NCBI GenBank assembly: GCA_002694885.1
Contig: NZNM01000140.1
Coordinates: 1 to 64,000, forward strand
Source: Opitutaceae bacterium
GTDB taxonomy: Bacteria; Verrucomicrobiota; Verrucomicrobiia; Opitutales; Opitutaceae
Reading direction: 5' to 3'
Length of the DNA stretch: 64,000 nucleotides
The position numbers were made by a program, and so were the translations under genes. The notes beneath the pieces are model-generated. The model ran no database searches. It had not been told where the DNA came from and saw nothing but the letters and a program-made list of their open reading frames with translations. Shown here piece by piece: positions 37,996 through 46,987 of the stretch; position 1 is the first letter of the stretch, and each line of letters starts with the position of its first letter.

Positions 37996-38121
37996 GTAGC
38001 GGGCCCTCGGAGATCGCCCGCTTTGAAAGGTAGAACAGGCATCTTGCCTGTATAGAGGTATTCAGACCACAGGCTGGAAGCCTATGTTACCATTTGTGCC
38101 CGCTCGGAGATCGGTCGCTAC
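37996..38121. repeat. 126-bp composite mosaic repeat (copy 1)
   Basis: The outer ends are GTAGCGGGCCCTCGGAGATC (37996 onward) and CTCGGAGATCGGTCGCTAC (to 38121). Inside are ACAGGCATCTTGCCTGT and CCACAGGCTGGAAGCCT, themselves palindromic. A second 126-bp element with the same plan lies at 50865-50990. This copy is between rplM and the porin-like gene. Confidence 0.75.
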
Positions 38122-38168
38122 CATAGTTACCCAGGCTATTTCACTTACGAGATCGCTCGACCTTATTA

Positions 38169-38852
38169 CTAAAATCCGATAGTTATCGACGTGGATCCGT
38201 GGAAGTGGCTATCAGGCGTGGGCGAGCCCTCGTCGCTATCATCGTAATGGACTCCAAAGGAAAAAATCGCGTTTTCCTTAAGCTGAATCGGGACCACGAC
38301 GTCAGCCCCATAATAAAGGTACTTTCCGAAGTTATCGCCATCTATCAATCCGAAGTGGGCTCCTAAATCGAGCGACGTCTTCCCGCTGAGAGGCAAGCTG
38401 TAGCGGGCCGAGCCTTCGGAGGTAGTCACATCCAAATCGAGGTCCCGGTAAAGGTACACGGAAGCGGCAACATTGCTAATTTCACGCGTCAGCCCGATAA
38501 ATGGTTCGGTCGAGTCTTTTCCTGTCGGAAAATAGTAGTGAGCAGCCCCAATATCCAGACTGGTCTTTTCCCCAAGAGCCCAGCCTTGGCCGACATAAAA
38601 ATCGAGTTCGTCCGTCCACTCTTCCGGAGCCCCCCGATTTTCGATTGGCTGAGCTGCCCAGATCCCAGCATAAAAATCGCCCTGGGCAAATTCGACGGAT
38701 GGATGAAAGACATCATCCGCTAGCTGCGTTCCTCGAAAAACGTACTTCGTATCGAAGGTGAGATCCACATTTATGGTGTACTCCTCGGCATGGCTTATCG
38801 CGGTGGAGACGACAAGCATAACGGGCAGTAACAGACGGCGGAAGGCTTTCAT
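38169..38852 (-). CDS. TorF-family porin-like outer-membrane protein
   Basis: From the ATG at 38852 the 227-residue product starts with a signal peptide (KAFRRLLLPVMLVVSTAISHA). It continues with a barrel pattern containing LTFDTKYVFRGTQLADD (the characteristic start of this family), DLDFYVG-type strands and a terminal Phe (TSITIGF). Upstream codons in the same frame lack signal-peptide character. The family is a putative porin of unknown substrate; DELDFYVGQGW and GAHYYFPTG are further hallmarks. It is divergent from the DUF423 gene. Confidence 0.75.
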   Translation of the reverse strand: MKAFRRLLLPVMLVVSTAISHAEEYTINVDLTFDTKYVFRGTQLADDVFHPSVEFAQGDFYAGIWAAQPIENRGAPEEWTDELDFYVGQGWALGEKTSLDIGAAHYYFPTGKDSTEPFIGLTREISNVAASVYLYRDLDLDVTTSEGSARYSLPLSGKTSLDLGAHFGLIDGDNFGKYLYYGADVVVPIQLKENAIFSFGVHYDDSDEGSPTPDSHFHGSTSITIGF

Positions 38853-38961
38853 GGAGCAGTGATCTTCGTTGTAAGCAATTTCGTGACCAGAGCAAACTTC
38901 CTGAGTTGCTGAATTTGTGGTTAAACCAGTATAGATCTTCGCAAAAACCAAAAAACGACCA

Positions 38962-39360
38962 ATGGAAACCTCAACTGCAGTCACGATTACCATTCACCAG
39001 CGTATTGGCGCCGCCCTGGCAGCTATCGCGATCGGCCTTGGAGCCTTTGGCGCTCACGGGCTCGAGAACCGTCTAGAAACCGCTGGAATGATGGAAGTCT
39101 GGCGGACTGCAGTGTTCTACCATTTGATTCACGCAGTTGGCATCTACTTTCTCGCCTCAATGGCGGGCGGAAAGCCTTCTCGAGGTTTAAGCCTAACCAT
39201 GAACCTTTGGATTGCTGGAGTGGTCCTTTTTTCCGGATCCCTTTACGGATTGGCACTGACTAGCTGGGGCGTACTCGGTCCCATAACGCCAATTGGCGGG
39301 TTGTGCCTGATCGCTGGCTGGATAGTCGCCTTCGGGGCGAAATTCATCCCATCCTCTTAG
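38962..39360 (+). CDS. DUF423-family small membrane protein
   Basis: The 132-residue protein has four membrane helices and the family pattern AAIAIGLGAFGAHGLENRL, YHLIHAVGIYFLA, GVVLFSGSLYGLAL and ITPIGGLCLIAGW. Members (YgdD type) are inner-membrane proteins of unknown function. It ends seven bases before cca, suggesting one transcript. Confidence 0.88.
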   Translation: METSTAVTITIHQRIGAALAAIAIGLGAFGAHGLENRLETAGMMEVWRTAVFYHLIHAVGIYFLASMAGGKPSRGLSLTMNLWIAGVVLFSGSLYGLALTSWGVLGPITPIGGLCLIAGWIVAFGAKFIPSS

Positions 39361-39367
39361 TAGCCTC

Positions 39368-40792
39368 ATGCCAAATAAATTCAAACGTATCGATTTCGAT
39401 CTTCCGATTCCGGAGTCCCTCGATGAGGCGCTAGCCCTTCTGAAGGAAAGCGGGGGAAGCTGCTTTCTCGTGGGGGGTTGTGTGCGAGATGCTCTCGAAG
39501 GGATTTCGCCCACCGATTTCGACGTGGAGGTGTTCGGTTTAGAGCTCGATGAAATTGCCGCTATCCTCTCGACGGTCGGCAAAACGGATCTCGTCGGAAG
39601 ATCCTTTGCGGTGGTTAAGCTTTGGTCCAAAGGAGCCGAGTACGACTTTTCGGTTCCACGAACAGAGACAAAATCGGGACAAGGGCACCGAGGTTTCGAC
39701 ATAAAGACCGATCCCAATCTCGATCCCAAATCAGCTCTCAAGCGACGTGATTTTACGATCAATGCTCTGCAATACGATCCCTATGAGAAGACAATCATCG
39801 ATTATTTCGGAGGGCTAGATGACCTGAAGGGTAAGGAACTAAGGCATGTTAGCAGCGCCTTTTCGGAAGATCCCTTGCGGGCTTTGCGAGCAATGCAATT
39901 CGCCGGTCGCTTCGGGCTTTCTCTAAACCCAGAGACAGCCGAACTTTGCCAGGAAATGAAGCGGGAGTTCGCCTATGTGGCTACTGAACGCATTTGGGGC
40001 GAGTGGCAAAAGTGGGCGTGCCAATCGACCACTCCATCTAAAGGACTGATTGCGCTTAAAGCGAGCGGTTGGATTTCCTTCTTTCCTGAAATCAACGCCC
40101 TACTCCGACTACCGCAAGAACCTGAATGGCATCCGGAAGGCGATGTATTTACACATACACTACACTGTATCGATGCACTCGCCGCTCACCCGGATTGGTC
40201 AAGCTTCGACTCGGAAACGAAAACCACGCTTATGTTAGCAACTTTGTGCCATGATTTTGGAAAGGCTCGTCGCACGCGGTACGTCGAGTTCAAAGGCGCG
40301 CTACGCTGGACAAGTCCGGGTCATGATCAAGAAAGCGGTTGGCTCTCGGAGTCTCTGATGACCCGGATTGGAGCACCCAACGCTCTGAAAGAGAAGATTC
40401 GAACTTTAGTTGTGAATCATCACTTCCTGAGTTCCTTCGTCGATGCTCAACCATCCGATGCGAGCCTTAAACGACTATCAACACGTATCCAGCCTGCGAA
40501 GACAAACGAACTCTACTACGTCATGTGGGCGGATCACAATGGTCGCCCTCCTCTTCTATCGGAAAAACAAGAAAAGCGTCTCGACTATTTCAACAAGAGG
40601 ATTCGCGAACTGGCTGTAGAGGACGAGGTGCCAAGACCTATCCTGCAGGGTAGGCACTTAATCGAAGAGGGTCTAGAGCCGGGACCGCAGTTCAAATCGA
40701 TTCTTTCAAAGGCCTATGATGCTCAATTGAAAGGGGCATTTGACGACGTGGATGGAGCTGTGACGTGGGTGAAGAACGAGTCTTTGATTTGA
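39368..40792 (+). CDS. cca: CCA tRNA nucleotidyltransferase / poly(A) polymerase family with HD domain
   Basis: The 474-residue protein has the class II nucleotidyltransferase motif FLVGGCVRDALEG with the metal pair in PTDFDVEVFG. The LKRRDFTINAL segment and DDLKGKELRHV, SEDPLRALRAMQF follow, then an HD phosphohydrolase domain (LATLCHDFGK and VVNHHFLSSF). It adds or repairs the CCA end of tRNA. The HD domain suggests additional phosphatase or phosphodiesterase activity, as in the E. coli enzyme. Length is usual for bacterial HD-containing members. Confidence 0.88.
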   Translation: MPNKFKRIDFDLPIPESLDEALALLKESGGSCFLVGGCVRDALEGISPTDFDVEVFGLELDEIAAILSTVGKTDLVGRSFAVVKLWSKGAEYDFSVPRTETKSGQGHRGFDIKTDPNLDPKSALKRRDFTINALQYDPYEKTIIDYFGGLDDLKGKELRHVSSAFSEDPLRALRAMQFAGRFGLSLNPETAELCQEMKREFAYVATERIWGEWQKWACQSTTPSKGLIALKASGWISFFPEINALLRLPQEPEWHPEGDVFTHTLHCIDALAAHPDWSSFDSETKTTLMLATLCHDFGKARRTRYVEFKGALRWTSPGHDQESGWLSESLMTRIGAPNALKEKIRTLVVNHHFLSSFVDAQPSDASLKRLSTRIQPAKTNELYYVMWADHNGRPPLLSEKQEKRLDYFNKRIRELAVEDEVPRPILQGRHLIEEGLEPGPQFKSILSKAYDAQLKGAFDDVDGAVTWVKNESLI

Positions 40793-40800
40793 CGGGGGTA

Positions 40801-40915
40801 TTAGGGCGGCGCGAGCGGCGCCCCTACGCGTAATCGAGTGAAGGAGCGGGTTTATCCCGCGATATTCTTATGGTTAATTATTCCTGGGGAGATCGCGGCG
40901 TAAAGCCGCTCCTAC
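40801..40915. repeat. Cluster of GTAG-type palindromes after cca
   Basis: Three pieces are seen: AGGGCGGCGCGAGCGGCGCC followed by CCTAC (to 40827); AGGAGCGGGTTTATCCCGCG (40842-40861); and ATCGCGGCGTAAAGCCGCTC followed by CTAC (40892-40915). The last two form an inverted pair. They fill most of the 295-bp gap between cca and the transaldolase, which converge. No gene is visible there. Confidence 0.75.
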
Positions 40916-41087
40916 AGCCAGCAACGAAGCTAGAGTTTTTCTTTCGAGCGGATAAGTCAACGCCAGTGGCCATTGCGGGACGAAGACTGATCCTTAAGCA
41001 GCTGAAAACAATTTACCCGCCAGACGCGGCTGACTATCCCCAATCAGCCCCACCCCCTAATAGTATTCAGAACTCTTTGGTCGCTAC

Positions 41088-42062
41088 CTAGGACAGCTTT
41101 GACTGAATCATTGTCTCCAGCTTTCGGATATCGGCGGCAAAGTTACGGATTCCCTCGGCGGTTTTCTCCGTCGCCATGGCATCTTCATTAAACAACCAAC
41201 GGAATGATTTTTCTGTGATTTCGATGCGTTCGATATCCATTTTTGAAGCCTCTTCTTGGCTCAATTTGCGATCGATTGGATCCGAGCTGTCTTGCAGTTC
41301 TCCGAGCAAGCCAGGTGAAATGGTGAGCAGATCGCATCCTGCAAGCTCGATAATCTCTCCCTTGTTCCGGAAGCTGGCGCCCATAACTTCGGTCTTGTAT
41401 CCAAATTTCTTATAGTAATTGTATGTCGTTTGTACGGATTGCACACCGGGATCTTCGTGAGCGGCATAGTCGCGGCCTGTCTTCGCTTTGTTCCAATCCA
41501 GAATGCGTCCTACAAAAGGAGAAATGAGCGTGGCCCCTGATTCCGCGCAATGCACTGCCTGGACTAGCGAGAACAATAGAGTGAGATTACAATGGATACC
41601 TTCGTTTTCCAGCGTCTTGGCAGCATTGATTCCCTCCCAAGTGGAAGCGATCTTTACGAGGATTCGATCCGAATCGATTCCTTTGGACCGGTAGAGTTTG
41701 ATTATCTCTCGAGCTTTGTCGACAGTGCCCTCAGTATCGTAGGACAAGCGAGCGTCCTTCTACGTGGAAACACGGCCGGGGACGATTTTCAGAATTTCCA
41801 TGCCGAAACGAACAAGCAGCTCGTTGCCGATGGCATCGACCAGCGCTTGCCCACCCAATCCTTGGTCTTGGCAGGCCGCTACAGCTTCGTCTGCCAAGGA
41901 GGCATACTCCTCCTTCTCTACCGCTTTGAAAATCAATGTAGGATTCGTGATCGCATCTTGGGGAGCGAATTCCTTCATTGCTTGAAAGTCGCCCGTGTCG
42001 GCGACTACCGTTGTGAACTGCTTGAGCTGATCGAGCTGATTAGAAGTGGCGACTTCGGTCAT
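41088..42062 (-). pseudogene. tal: Transaldolase interrupted by an in-frame TAG
   Basis: One reading frame of 324 codons covers a complete E. coli TalB-type transaldolase, but codon 101 is TAG (41760-41762). The flanks read [12 protein letters not shown], stop, [11 protein letters not shown]; in TalB the residue there is Glu (RISTEVDARLSYD), so a single G-to-T change of GAG would explain it. Downstream all key parts are intact: Schiff-base Lys137 in [33 protein letters not shown] and VMGASFRN. The enzyme exchanges dihydroxyacetone units between sugar phosphates. It may be a recent nonsense mutation, a sequence error, or read through. TAG is a normal stop elsewhere in the window (argG, gltB). 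Confidence 0.88.
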
Positions 42063-42226
42063 AGTGATTCCTTTTTTGGCTAGCGCTTCAAAGTCGACCC
42101 AGGACTCTAGTCCAAGATTCCAGGCGAATTAGAACTGGCTTATTGCAAATCTGCAGTCTCGAGCAATTTATAAATCCTTTGAACGAGCTGTTTTAAAAGT
42201 CCTTACAATATCGCAACAAATATTCC

Positions 42227-42949
42227 ATGCTTAAAGAAAGCTACCTCAAGACTAGCCTTAGTCTGCTAGACCGCGTTTTCCTGCAGAATCAATCGACGAT
42301 CGAAACGATCGCGCCTCTCATCGCGGACTCCGTTGAATCCGGCGGCGTGATCCATACGTTCGGAAGCGGGCATTCGGAGATCATCGGTCGGGAAATGGTC
42401 GGGCGAGCAGGTGGGCTCGTATGCGTTAGCGCCATTTTGGATACAACCGGCGGATTCGTGGAGAACTTGCAGGGATACGGTCGGGCCCTAGCGGAAAGGT
42501 ACGATCGGAATCATCACCTCAAAGCGGGAGAATTCATTATCATCATCTCCAACTCCGGCAAAAACTGCTCGCCAATCGAAATCGCCGAATACGCAAAGGG
42601 CAAGGGCCTCAAGGTCGTCGCAATCACTTCCATGGAAATGACCCGGAAGGTTAAGACTACGCATCCATCTGGGAAGAAACTGTATGAAGTCGCCGACTAC
42701 ACGCTAGACAATTGCGGTGTGATGGGAGACGCCATCGTGGATCTGCCCGGGAAAGAGCAATCCGCTGGTCCCACATCGACAATGGCAGGGGCCCTACTGA
42801 TAAATCTTCTGCAAATGGAGGTGCTGGAGAGGCTATTGAATCGCGGCGCTGACACCCCATTGCTGCGCAGCCAGAATACCGAGGGGGCCATGGAGGCGAA
42901 TATCGAACTCGCTCGAAGCTACAAAGGGAGGCTTAGTAAGCCTTTGTAG
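42227..42949 (+). CDS. SIS-domain protein (UPF0309 type)
   Basis: The 240-residue protein contains a sugar isomerase (SIS) fold: IHTFGSGHSEIIGREMVGRAG for the phosphosugar loop, FIIIISNSGKNCSPIEIAEYAK and VVAITSMEMTR. The pattern matches the UPF0309 group, of unknown exact substrate, probably a phosphosugar-binding isomerase or regulator. It is divergent from the transaldolase gene and may act in related sugar-phosphate metabolism (inference). Confidence 0.82.
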   Translation: MLKESYLKTSLSLLDRVFLQNQSTIETIAPLIADSVESGGVIHTFGSGHSEIIGREMVGRAGGLVCVSAILDTTGGFVENLQGYGRALAERYDRNHHLKAGEFIIIISNSGKNCSPIEIAEYAKGKGLKVVAITSMEMTRKVKTTHPSGKKLYEVADYTLDNCGVMGDAIVDLPGKEQSAGPTSTMAGALLINLLQMEVLERLLNRGADTPLLRSQNTEGAMEANIELARSYKGRLSKPL

Positions 42950-42970
42950 GCGGTATTTGTAGTTGAGAAA

Positions 42971-43040
42971 TAGGAGCGAGTTTATCCCGCGATAATGATT
43001 GGAGTAATGGGTAATTATCACGGGATAAACCCGCTCCTAC
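42971..43040. repeat. Inverted pair of GTAGGAGCGGG repeats
   Basis: TAGGAGCGAGTTTATCCCGC (42971-42990) and its near-exact inverse ending in CCCGCTCCTAC (43040) form a 70-bp element with a short AT-rich centre. Arms differ at two positions. The same arm occurs at 40842. Confidence 0.85.
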
Positions 43041-43172
43041 AACCCGCAATGGATACCAATCTGGTGCATCCTAGCTGAAGCAAACTTCCCTCAGTACGCT
43101 ATTGCCTCCAACGAACAGAAGAGCAAGATGGTCGCTTTTCGGGATAGAACCACTAAGGAACCTAGCGGGAAA

Positions 43173-43529
43173 ATGTTTCAAGTAACGTTCAGCGACCAAA
43201 GCTTGGCTGAGCTCAAAAAGATCGATACGCTAGAGCAACTCGAGGTGATCGGCCCGTTGAGTCAGCTGACGGAATCGCAGTTAGCGGTCCCGAAGGAGCC
43301 GCTAGGCAAGTTTTCCAGAGGCAAGAAGACGATCTATCGCCTGCGTTCAGGAGAGTACCGCATGTATTTCGAGCGGGATGGCATCACCCTGCACACAATC
43401 TGCATTCTCCATAAGAATACATTGACCGACTTCGTTTTCAGAACGAAGCTCCCGATTTCCGAGGAACAGCTCATCGAGCAGCATTCCTCATTCTGGAAGT
43501 ACCTGGAAACACTGACTCGATCCGATTAA
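43173..43529 (+). CDS. RelE/ParE-superfamily protein, no partner antitoxin
   Basis: From the ATG at 43173 the 118-residue product has the RelE/ParE-like fold pattern: MFQVTFSDQSLAELKKID, LGKFSRGKKTIYRLRSGEYRMYF and HTICILHKNTLTDFVFRTK. Typical toxins have RLRxGdYRvxy in the same place. No antitoxin gene lies next to it; pssA starts directly after. A longer start at 43128 is possible. It may be a domesticated housekeeping ribonuclease-like protein rather than a toxin; function is unknown. Confidence 0.7.
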   Translation: MFQVTFSDQSLAELKKIDTLEQLEVIGPLSQLTESQLAVPKEPLGKFSRGKKTIYRLRSGEYRMYFERDGITLHTICILHKNTLTDFVFRTKLPISEEQLIEQHSSFWKYLETLTRSD

Positions 43530-43530
43530 T

Positions 43531-44412
43531 TTGACTGCCCCGAACAAATCGACGGAATCATCCGAAAACCGGATAGATAGCTCGCAAGCTAGCCGCATTT
43601 ACCTGCTACCGAATCTCTTCACAGCAGGGAATCTGTTTTGCGGCTTCATGGCTATCATGAAGTGCATTCAGGCGCGCTACAATGTAATGCTCGACGAACC
43701 GATCGAGAATCCCGCCCAACTCTACACAGAAGCTGTTATCTTCATACTTGGAGCCATGCTATGCGATTCACTCGACGGACGAGTGGCTCGCCTGGGAGGA
43801 CGCGAATCGCTCTTTGGCAAAGAATTCGACTCCATTGTCGATATGGTGTCATTCGGATTAGCTCCAGCTCTCATGGTGCTTTTCCTGATTCTCAGCCCCG
43901 AGGAGAGCCTTTTCTTCAAGAATATTGGCGGCTTTCTGAGCTTCATCTACCTCCTTTGCGCAGGCGTTCGGCTCGCTCGTTTCAATGTAATCACACACCC
44001 GCTAATCTACCCTGCCAATATAGATCGCTCCAACAGCGACTTTATAGGGCTACCCGTTCCTGCTGCTGCCGGCATAATCTCTACCTTGGTTCTGGTAATC
44101 AATCAGCTCGACATGCAGCGGTGGGCGATAGGGCTACCCTTTCTGATGCTTTTTATATCCTACCTGATGGTGAGCCCAATTCGCTACCCAAGTTTCAAGA
44201 GCGTGGATTGGAACACGAAGGTTAGGCTTCGCACCTTTATTCTACTCCTGGCATCCGGGGCGATTATCTTCATGTACCGACAGTACGCCCTGGTTCTACT
44301 ATTCATCGGCTACTTGATTTTCGGTGTCGTCCGGCACCTGTTGATGCTTAAGCGGATTAGGCGGCAATCTAGGCCCTCAAAACCAGAAGAGAAATCCACT
44401 AATAACTCGTGA
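43531..44412 (+). CDS. pssA: CDP-diacylglycerol-serine O-phosphatidyltransferase
   Basis: The 293-residue membrane protein has the CDP-alcohol phosphatidyltransferase signature: DG in DSLDGRVARLGG, then GKEFDSIVDMVSFG with two further Asp residues. About eight helices follow the LLPNLFTAGNLFCGF start. It makes phosphatidylserine, the precursor of phosphatidylethanolamine. The TTG at 43531, one base after the stop of the RelE-like gene, is the only suitable start before the conserved N-terminus, so the two genes are probably co-translated. Confidence 0.9.
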   Translation: MTAPNKSTESSENRIDSSQASRIYLLPNLFTAGNLFCGFMAIMKCIQARYNVMLDEPIENPAQLYTEAVIFILGAMLCDSLDGRVARLGGRESLFGKEFDSIVDMVSFGLAPALMVLFLILSPEESLFFKNIGGFLSFIYLLCAGVRLARFNVITHPLIYPANIDRSNSDFIGLPVPAAAGIISTLVLVINQLDMQRWAIGLPFLMLFISYLMVSPIRYPSFKSVDWNTKVRLRTFILLLASGAIIFMYRQYALVLLFIGYLIFGVVRHLLMLKRIRRQSRPSKPEEKSTNNS

Positions 44413-44648
44413 AAAACCTCGTAACAGACCGAAAATTCGAGGAATTTTTTAACATGTTGGTGGGCAATCCCTGATTCCCCCAATTAAACCAACAGATTTT
44501 GCAGCCTATAACTTATTTATGAGCAACCACTTGACTAAGTTGTCAGGGATATTCACAAAGCATAGTAATAGGAGTGATTTAAATAAGATATTAGATCCTT
44601 ATTCATTCGAATTGTCAGTAACTAGAAATTCATCCTAATTACATCCCA

Positions 44649-45794
44649 ATGAAGTTCAAAATTAACCGCGATCATTTCAGCAATGGTCTCCAGCAAGTTC
44701 TCAACGTAGTTGGATCGAAGGCATCGATGCCGATCCTGAGTAACGTGCTCATCGAAGCGGTGGGAGAAACGCTTTCTGTAACCACCACCAATTTGGATCT
44801 GGGAATTTGCGCTCGGATCAAGGCAAGCGTGGAAGACGAGGGGGCTATCACGCTACCGGTTAAGCGTTTAGCAACAATCGTCAAAGAGTTGCCTAACAGC
44901 GACGTCAGTGTGGAGGCTTCGCCGAACAATCAGGTGAAAATAGCTTCTGGAGGCTCGCTCTTCAAGATCATGGGAATCAGCCGTGACGAGTTCCCTGCCC
45001 TGCCTGAATTCGCGGACGACCGGTCTTTCACGATCGAGCAATCAACTTTGGCTGGGATGCTGCGCAGCGTCTCCTATGCTCAATCTTCGGACGAAACCCG
45101 CTACATGCTCAACGGAGTATATTTCAAATTCTCTGAGCCTGAGGATGCTGATGGATCTGGAAAATTGAGCTTGGTGGCTACCGACGGGCGCCGATTGGCC
45201 AAGATCGACCACGATATGGAAGTGGGAGAAGGCCTGTCAGGCAGCCTCATACTTCCGGCCAAAACAGTATCCGAATTGACACGCCTTTTGGATAAGGGAG
45301 AAACGCTCAAGATTGCGTTTAATGACCGCCGGGTATCCTTCCAAATTCATACTAAGGACGAAGCTGATGGATTCGTGGGAGATATCCTTCTCGTCTCGAA
45401 AGTGGTGGAAGGCAATTACCCGAATTATCAGCAAGTCATCCCCAAAGAAACGCACCAGCGTATCAAGGTGGAACGCGAGCTCTTTCTCCAATCGATCCAT
45501 CGAGCCGCCTTGGTGGCGACCGACAAGTCGAATTCAGTAAAAATCCAGATCAGCAATAATCTAATGGAGCTGAGTGCCTCCAGCCCTGATTTTGGAGAGT
45601 CTCACGAATCGCTGGCTATCGATTATAGTGGACCGGATTTGCAGGTCGCCTTCAATCCTGCCTTCCTAATGGATCCATTGAGGGCGCTAACAAAGGATGA
45701 GATTTTCTTCGAACTAAAGGATGAAGTTAGTCCTGGCGTATTCAAAACTCTCGAGAGTTTCCTTTGTGTCATTATGCCGGTTCGCTACACGTGA
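44649..45794 (+). CDS. dnaN: DNA polymerase III beta subunit (sliding clamp)
   Basis: The 381-residue protein has the three-domain clamp pattern: [20 protein letters not shown] in part, [35 protein letters not shown] and the C-terminal end [10 protein letters not shown] (family: xxVVMPMRL). It tethers the polymerase to DNA. The 236-bp AT-rich region upstream (44413-44648) contains only one weak DnaA-box-like sequence, so no origin is claimed there. dnaA is not in the window. Confidence 0.96.
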   Translation: MKFKINRDHFSNGLQQVLNVVGSKASMPILSNVLIEAVGETLSVTTTNLDLGICARIKASVEDEGAITLPVKRLATIVKELPNSDVSVEASPNNQVKIASGGSLFKIMGISRDEFPALPEFADDRSFTIEQSTLAGMLRSVSYAQSSDETRYMLNGVYFKFSEPEDADGSGKLSLVATDGRRLAKIDHDMEVGEGLSGSLILPAKTVSELTRLLDKGETLKIAFNDRRVSFQIHTKDEADGFVGDILLVSKVVEGNYPNYQQVIPKETHQRIKVERELFLQSIHRAALVATDKSNSVKIQISNNLMELSASSPDFGESHESLAIDYSGPDLQVAFNPAFLMDPLRALTKDEIFFELKDEVSPGVFKTLESFLCVIMPVRYT

Positions 45795-45870
45795 ATGGCA
45801 AAATCGACTGATACATAAACCGGACTAATTCTATTGGCGTCAATGGAAGGCGACCATTTCCGTAGATTGA

Positions 45871-46764
45871 ATGAATCTGAGCGATCTAGTCTCTTTGGAT
45901 ATCCAGTTCTTGGTGTCGATCTTGGTGATCGTATCCATTTTATTGGGAGTAATAAACAGCAAAGTTAATTCCCTCACTGTGGGCGTTTTGAATCGCTGGT
46001 CACGCTGGTTTTGCGTTTCCATCGGGCTGGCCTTTCTAGTGGATAAGCTAGAATGGGCTAATCGGCCCTTTTGGGCCCTTGCCATTATATTCTTCCTTTG
46101 CTGGCTGCTTTTGGAAACGCTATACACCTGGCTAGCGATTAGCGCGATGAGCCAGAGTAGTGTATCGCTATTTCCCAGATTCCGGAACAACCAATCTGGC
46201 GAAGAATGGCCTGCCCAGAAAAAGCTGATACAGCTTAGAGATTGGCTCCGCGACAACGGTTTTAAGAAACTGCAGGCGTTGGTAGCCGATATTGGCAATG
46301 GGATTGATATCCGCTCTTCCATCTATCAGGATTCGCGTGGAATAGTAAGAGCTCAAATACTGTTTATTCCCCAGCCGAACGGCTTGATAAATTACAGCCT
46401 ATCCTTTACCTCGGAAACGGCCGATGGGGAAAGACTTGTAACGGATAACATGCACACGCCTTATGGCGGATTCTACCCAGACAATTGGAATGTAGTAAGG
46501 CGTCCTTGGACGCGTTCAGCGAATACGCTATTCAAGCTACACGAGAAACGTATCTTAAATTTGGATCTAGAAGAGTATGAAGTAGATCCTGTCGACGATC
46601 TGAATCAGCAGCAAGGGGTGTTGGAACGGAAAAATATTGAAGAGGGATTCTTGTTCCCTCCCCATTTGCAGGAAGAAAACGGGAGAATAACCTGGGAAGG
46701 TCGTTACCGAGTCTGGAAAGAAGTCTGGCTGCTCAATTATTTTGGCATAGCGAGCAGAAGCTAG
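45871..46764 (+). CDS. Hypothetical membrane protein
   Basis: The 297-residue protein begins with three to four membrane helices (FLVSILVIVSILLGVI, WFCVSIGLAFLV, FWALAIIFFLCWLLLETLYTW) followed by a soluble domain of about 190 residues with strands such as VRAQILFIPQPNGLINYSLS in part and TSETADGERLVTDNMHTPYGG. I do not recognise the family. It stands alone after dnaN and is followed by two large palindromic repeats that may end transcription. Confidence 0.7.
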   Translation: MNLSDLVSLDIQFLVSILVIVSILLGVINSKVNSLTVGVLNRWSRWFCVSIGLAFLVDKLEWANRPFWALAIIFFLCWLLLETLYTWLAISAMSQSSVSLFPRFRNNQSGEEWPAQKKLIQLRDWLRDNGFKKLQALVADIGNGIDIRSSIYQDSRGIVRAQILFIPQPNGLINYSLSFTSETADGERLVTDNMHTPYGGFYPDNWNVVRRPWTRSANTLFKLHEKRILNLDLEEYEVDPVDDLNQQQGVLERKNIEEGFLFPPHLQEENGRITWEGRYRVWKEVWLLNYFGIASRS

Positions 46765-46786
46765 CTGGGGTTTCGGAGGACAGCTT

Positions 46787-46856
46787 GGTAGGGAGGACCG
46801 TCTCGGTCCTCCGCGAAGGCTGCTATATTCGGAGGACCGAGACGGTCCTCCCTACC
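46787..46856. repeat. Perfect 27-bp inverted repeat with self-complementary arms
   Basis: GGTAGGGAGGACCGTCTCGG (from 46787, arm to 46813) is repeated exactly in inverted form from 46830 to 46856. Each arm also folds alone, because GGAGGACCG and CGGTCCTCC are complementary. The centre is 16 bp. GTAG and CTAC lie at both ends. It lies between convergent genes. Confidence 0.9.
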
Positions 46857-46894
46857 CTCGGCGCTCTTGATAAGAATTGCACGTTAGTTTGTTA

Positions 46895-46968
46895 GGTAGG
46901 GCTTCTTGTCCTCAAGCAGCCGCAACATCAGTATTCGACCCGGCTGCTTGAGGACAAGCAGCCCTACC
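46895..46968. repeat. 28-bp inverted repeat, second GTAG element
   Basis: GGTAGGGCTTCTTGTCCTCA (arm 46895-46922) and its inverse (46941-46968) differ at one position; the centre is 18 bp. The sequence is unrelated to the element 40 bp to the left except for the GGTAGGG ends. It ends 20 bp before the moaA stop and may act as a bidirectional terminator. Confidence 0.9.
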
Positions 46969-46987
46969 AAAAGGTTATCGGGCCGAC

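Noticed and set aside
41760-41762. Recoding of TAG as an amino acid, suggested by the amber codons in the transaldolase and the IS remnant.
   Set aside because: TAG ends several intact genes here (argG, gltB, the porin-like gene), and the three TAG codons in the IS remnant replace different residues (Glu, Trp, Tyr), which is what random decay gives.
44413-44648. Possible replication origin upstream of dnaN.
   Set aside because: Only one weak DnaA-box-like sequence (ATATTCACA) is visible and no cluster of boxes or strong repeat is present.
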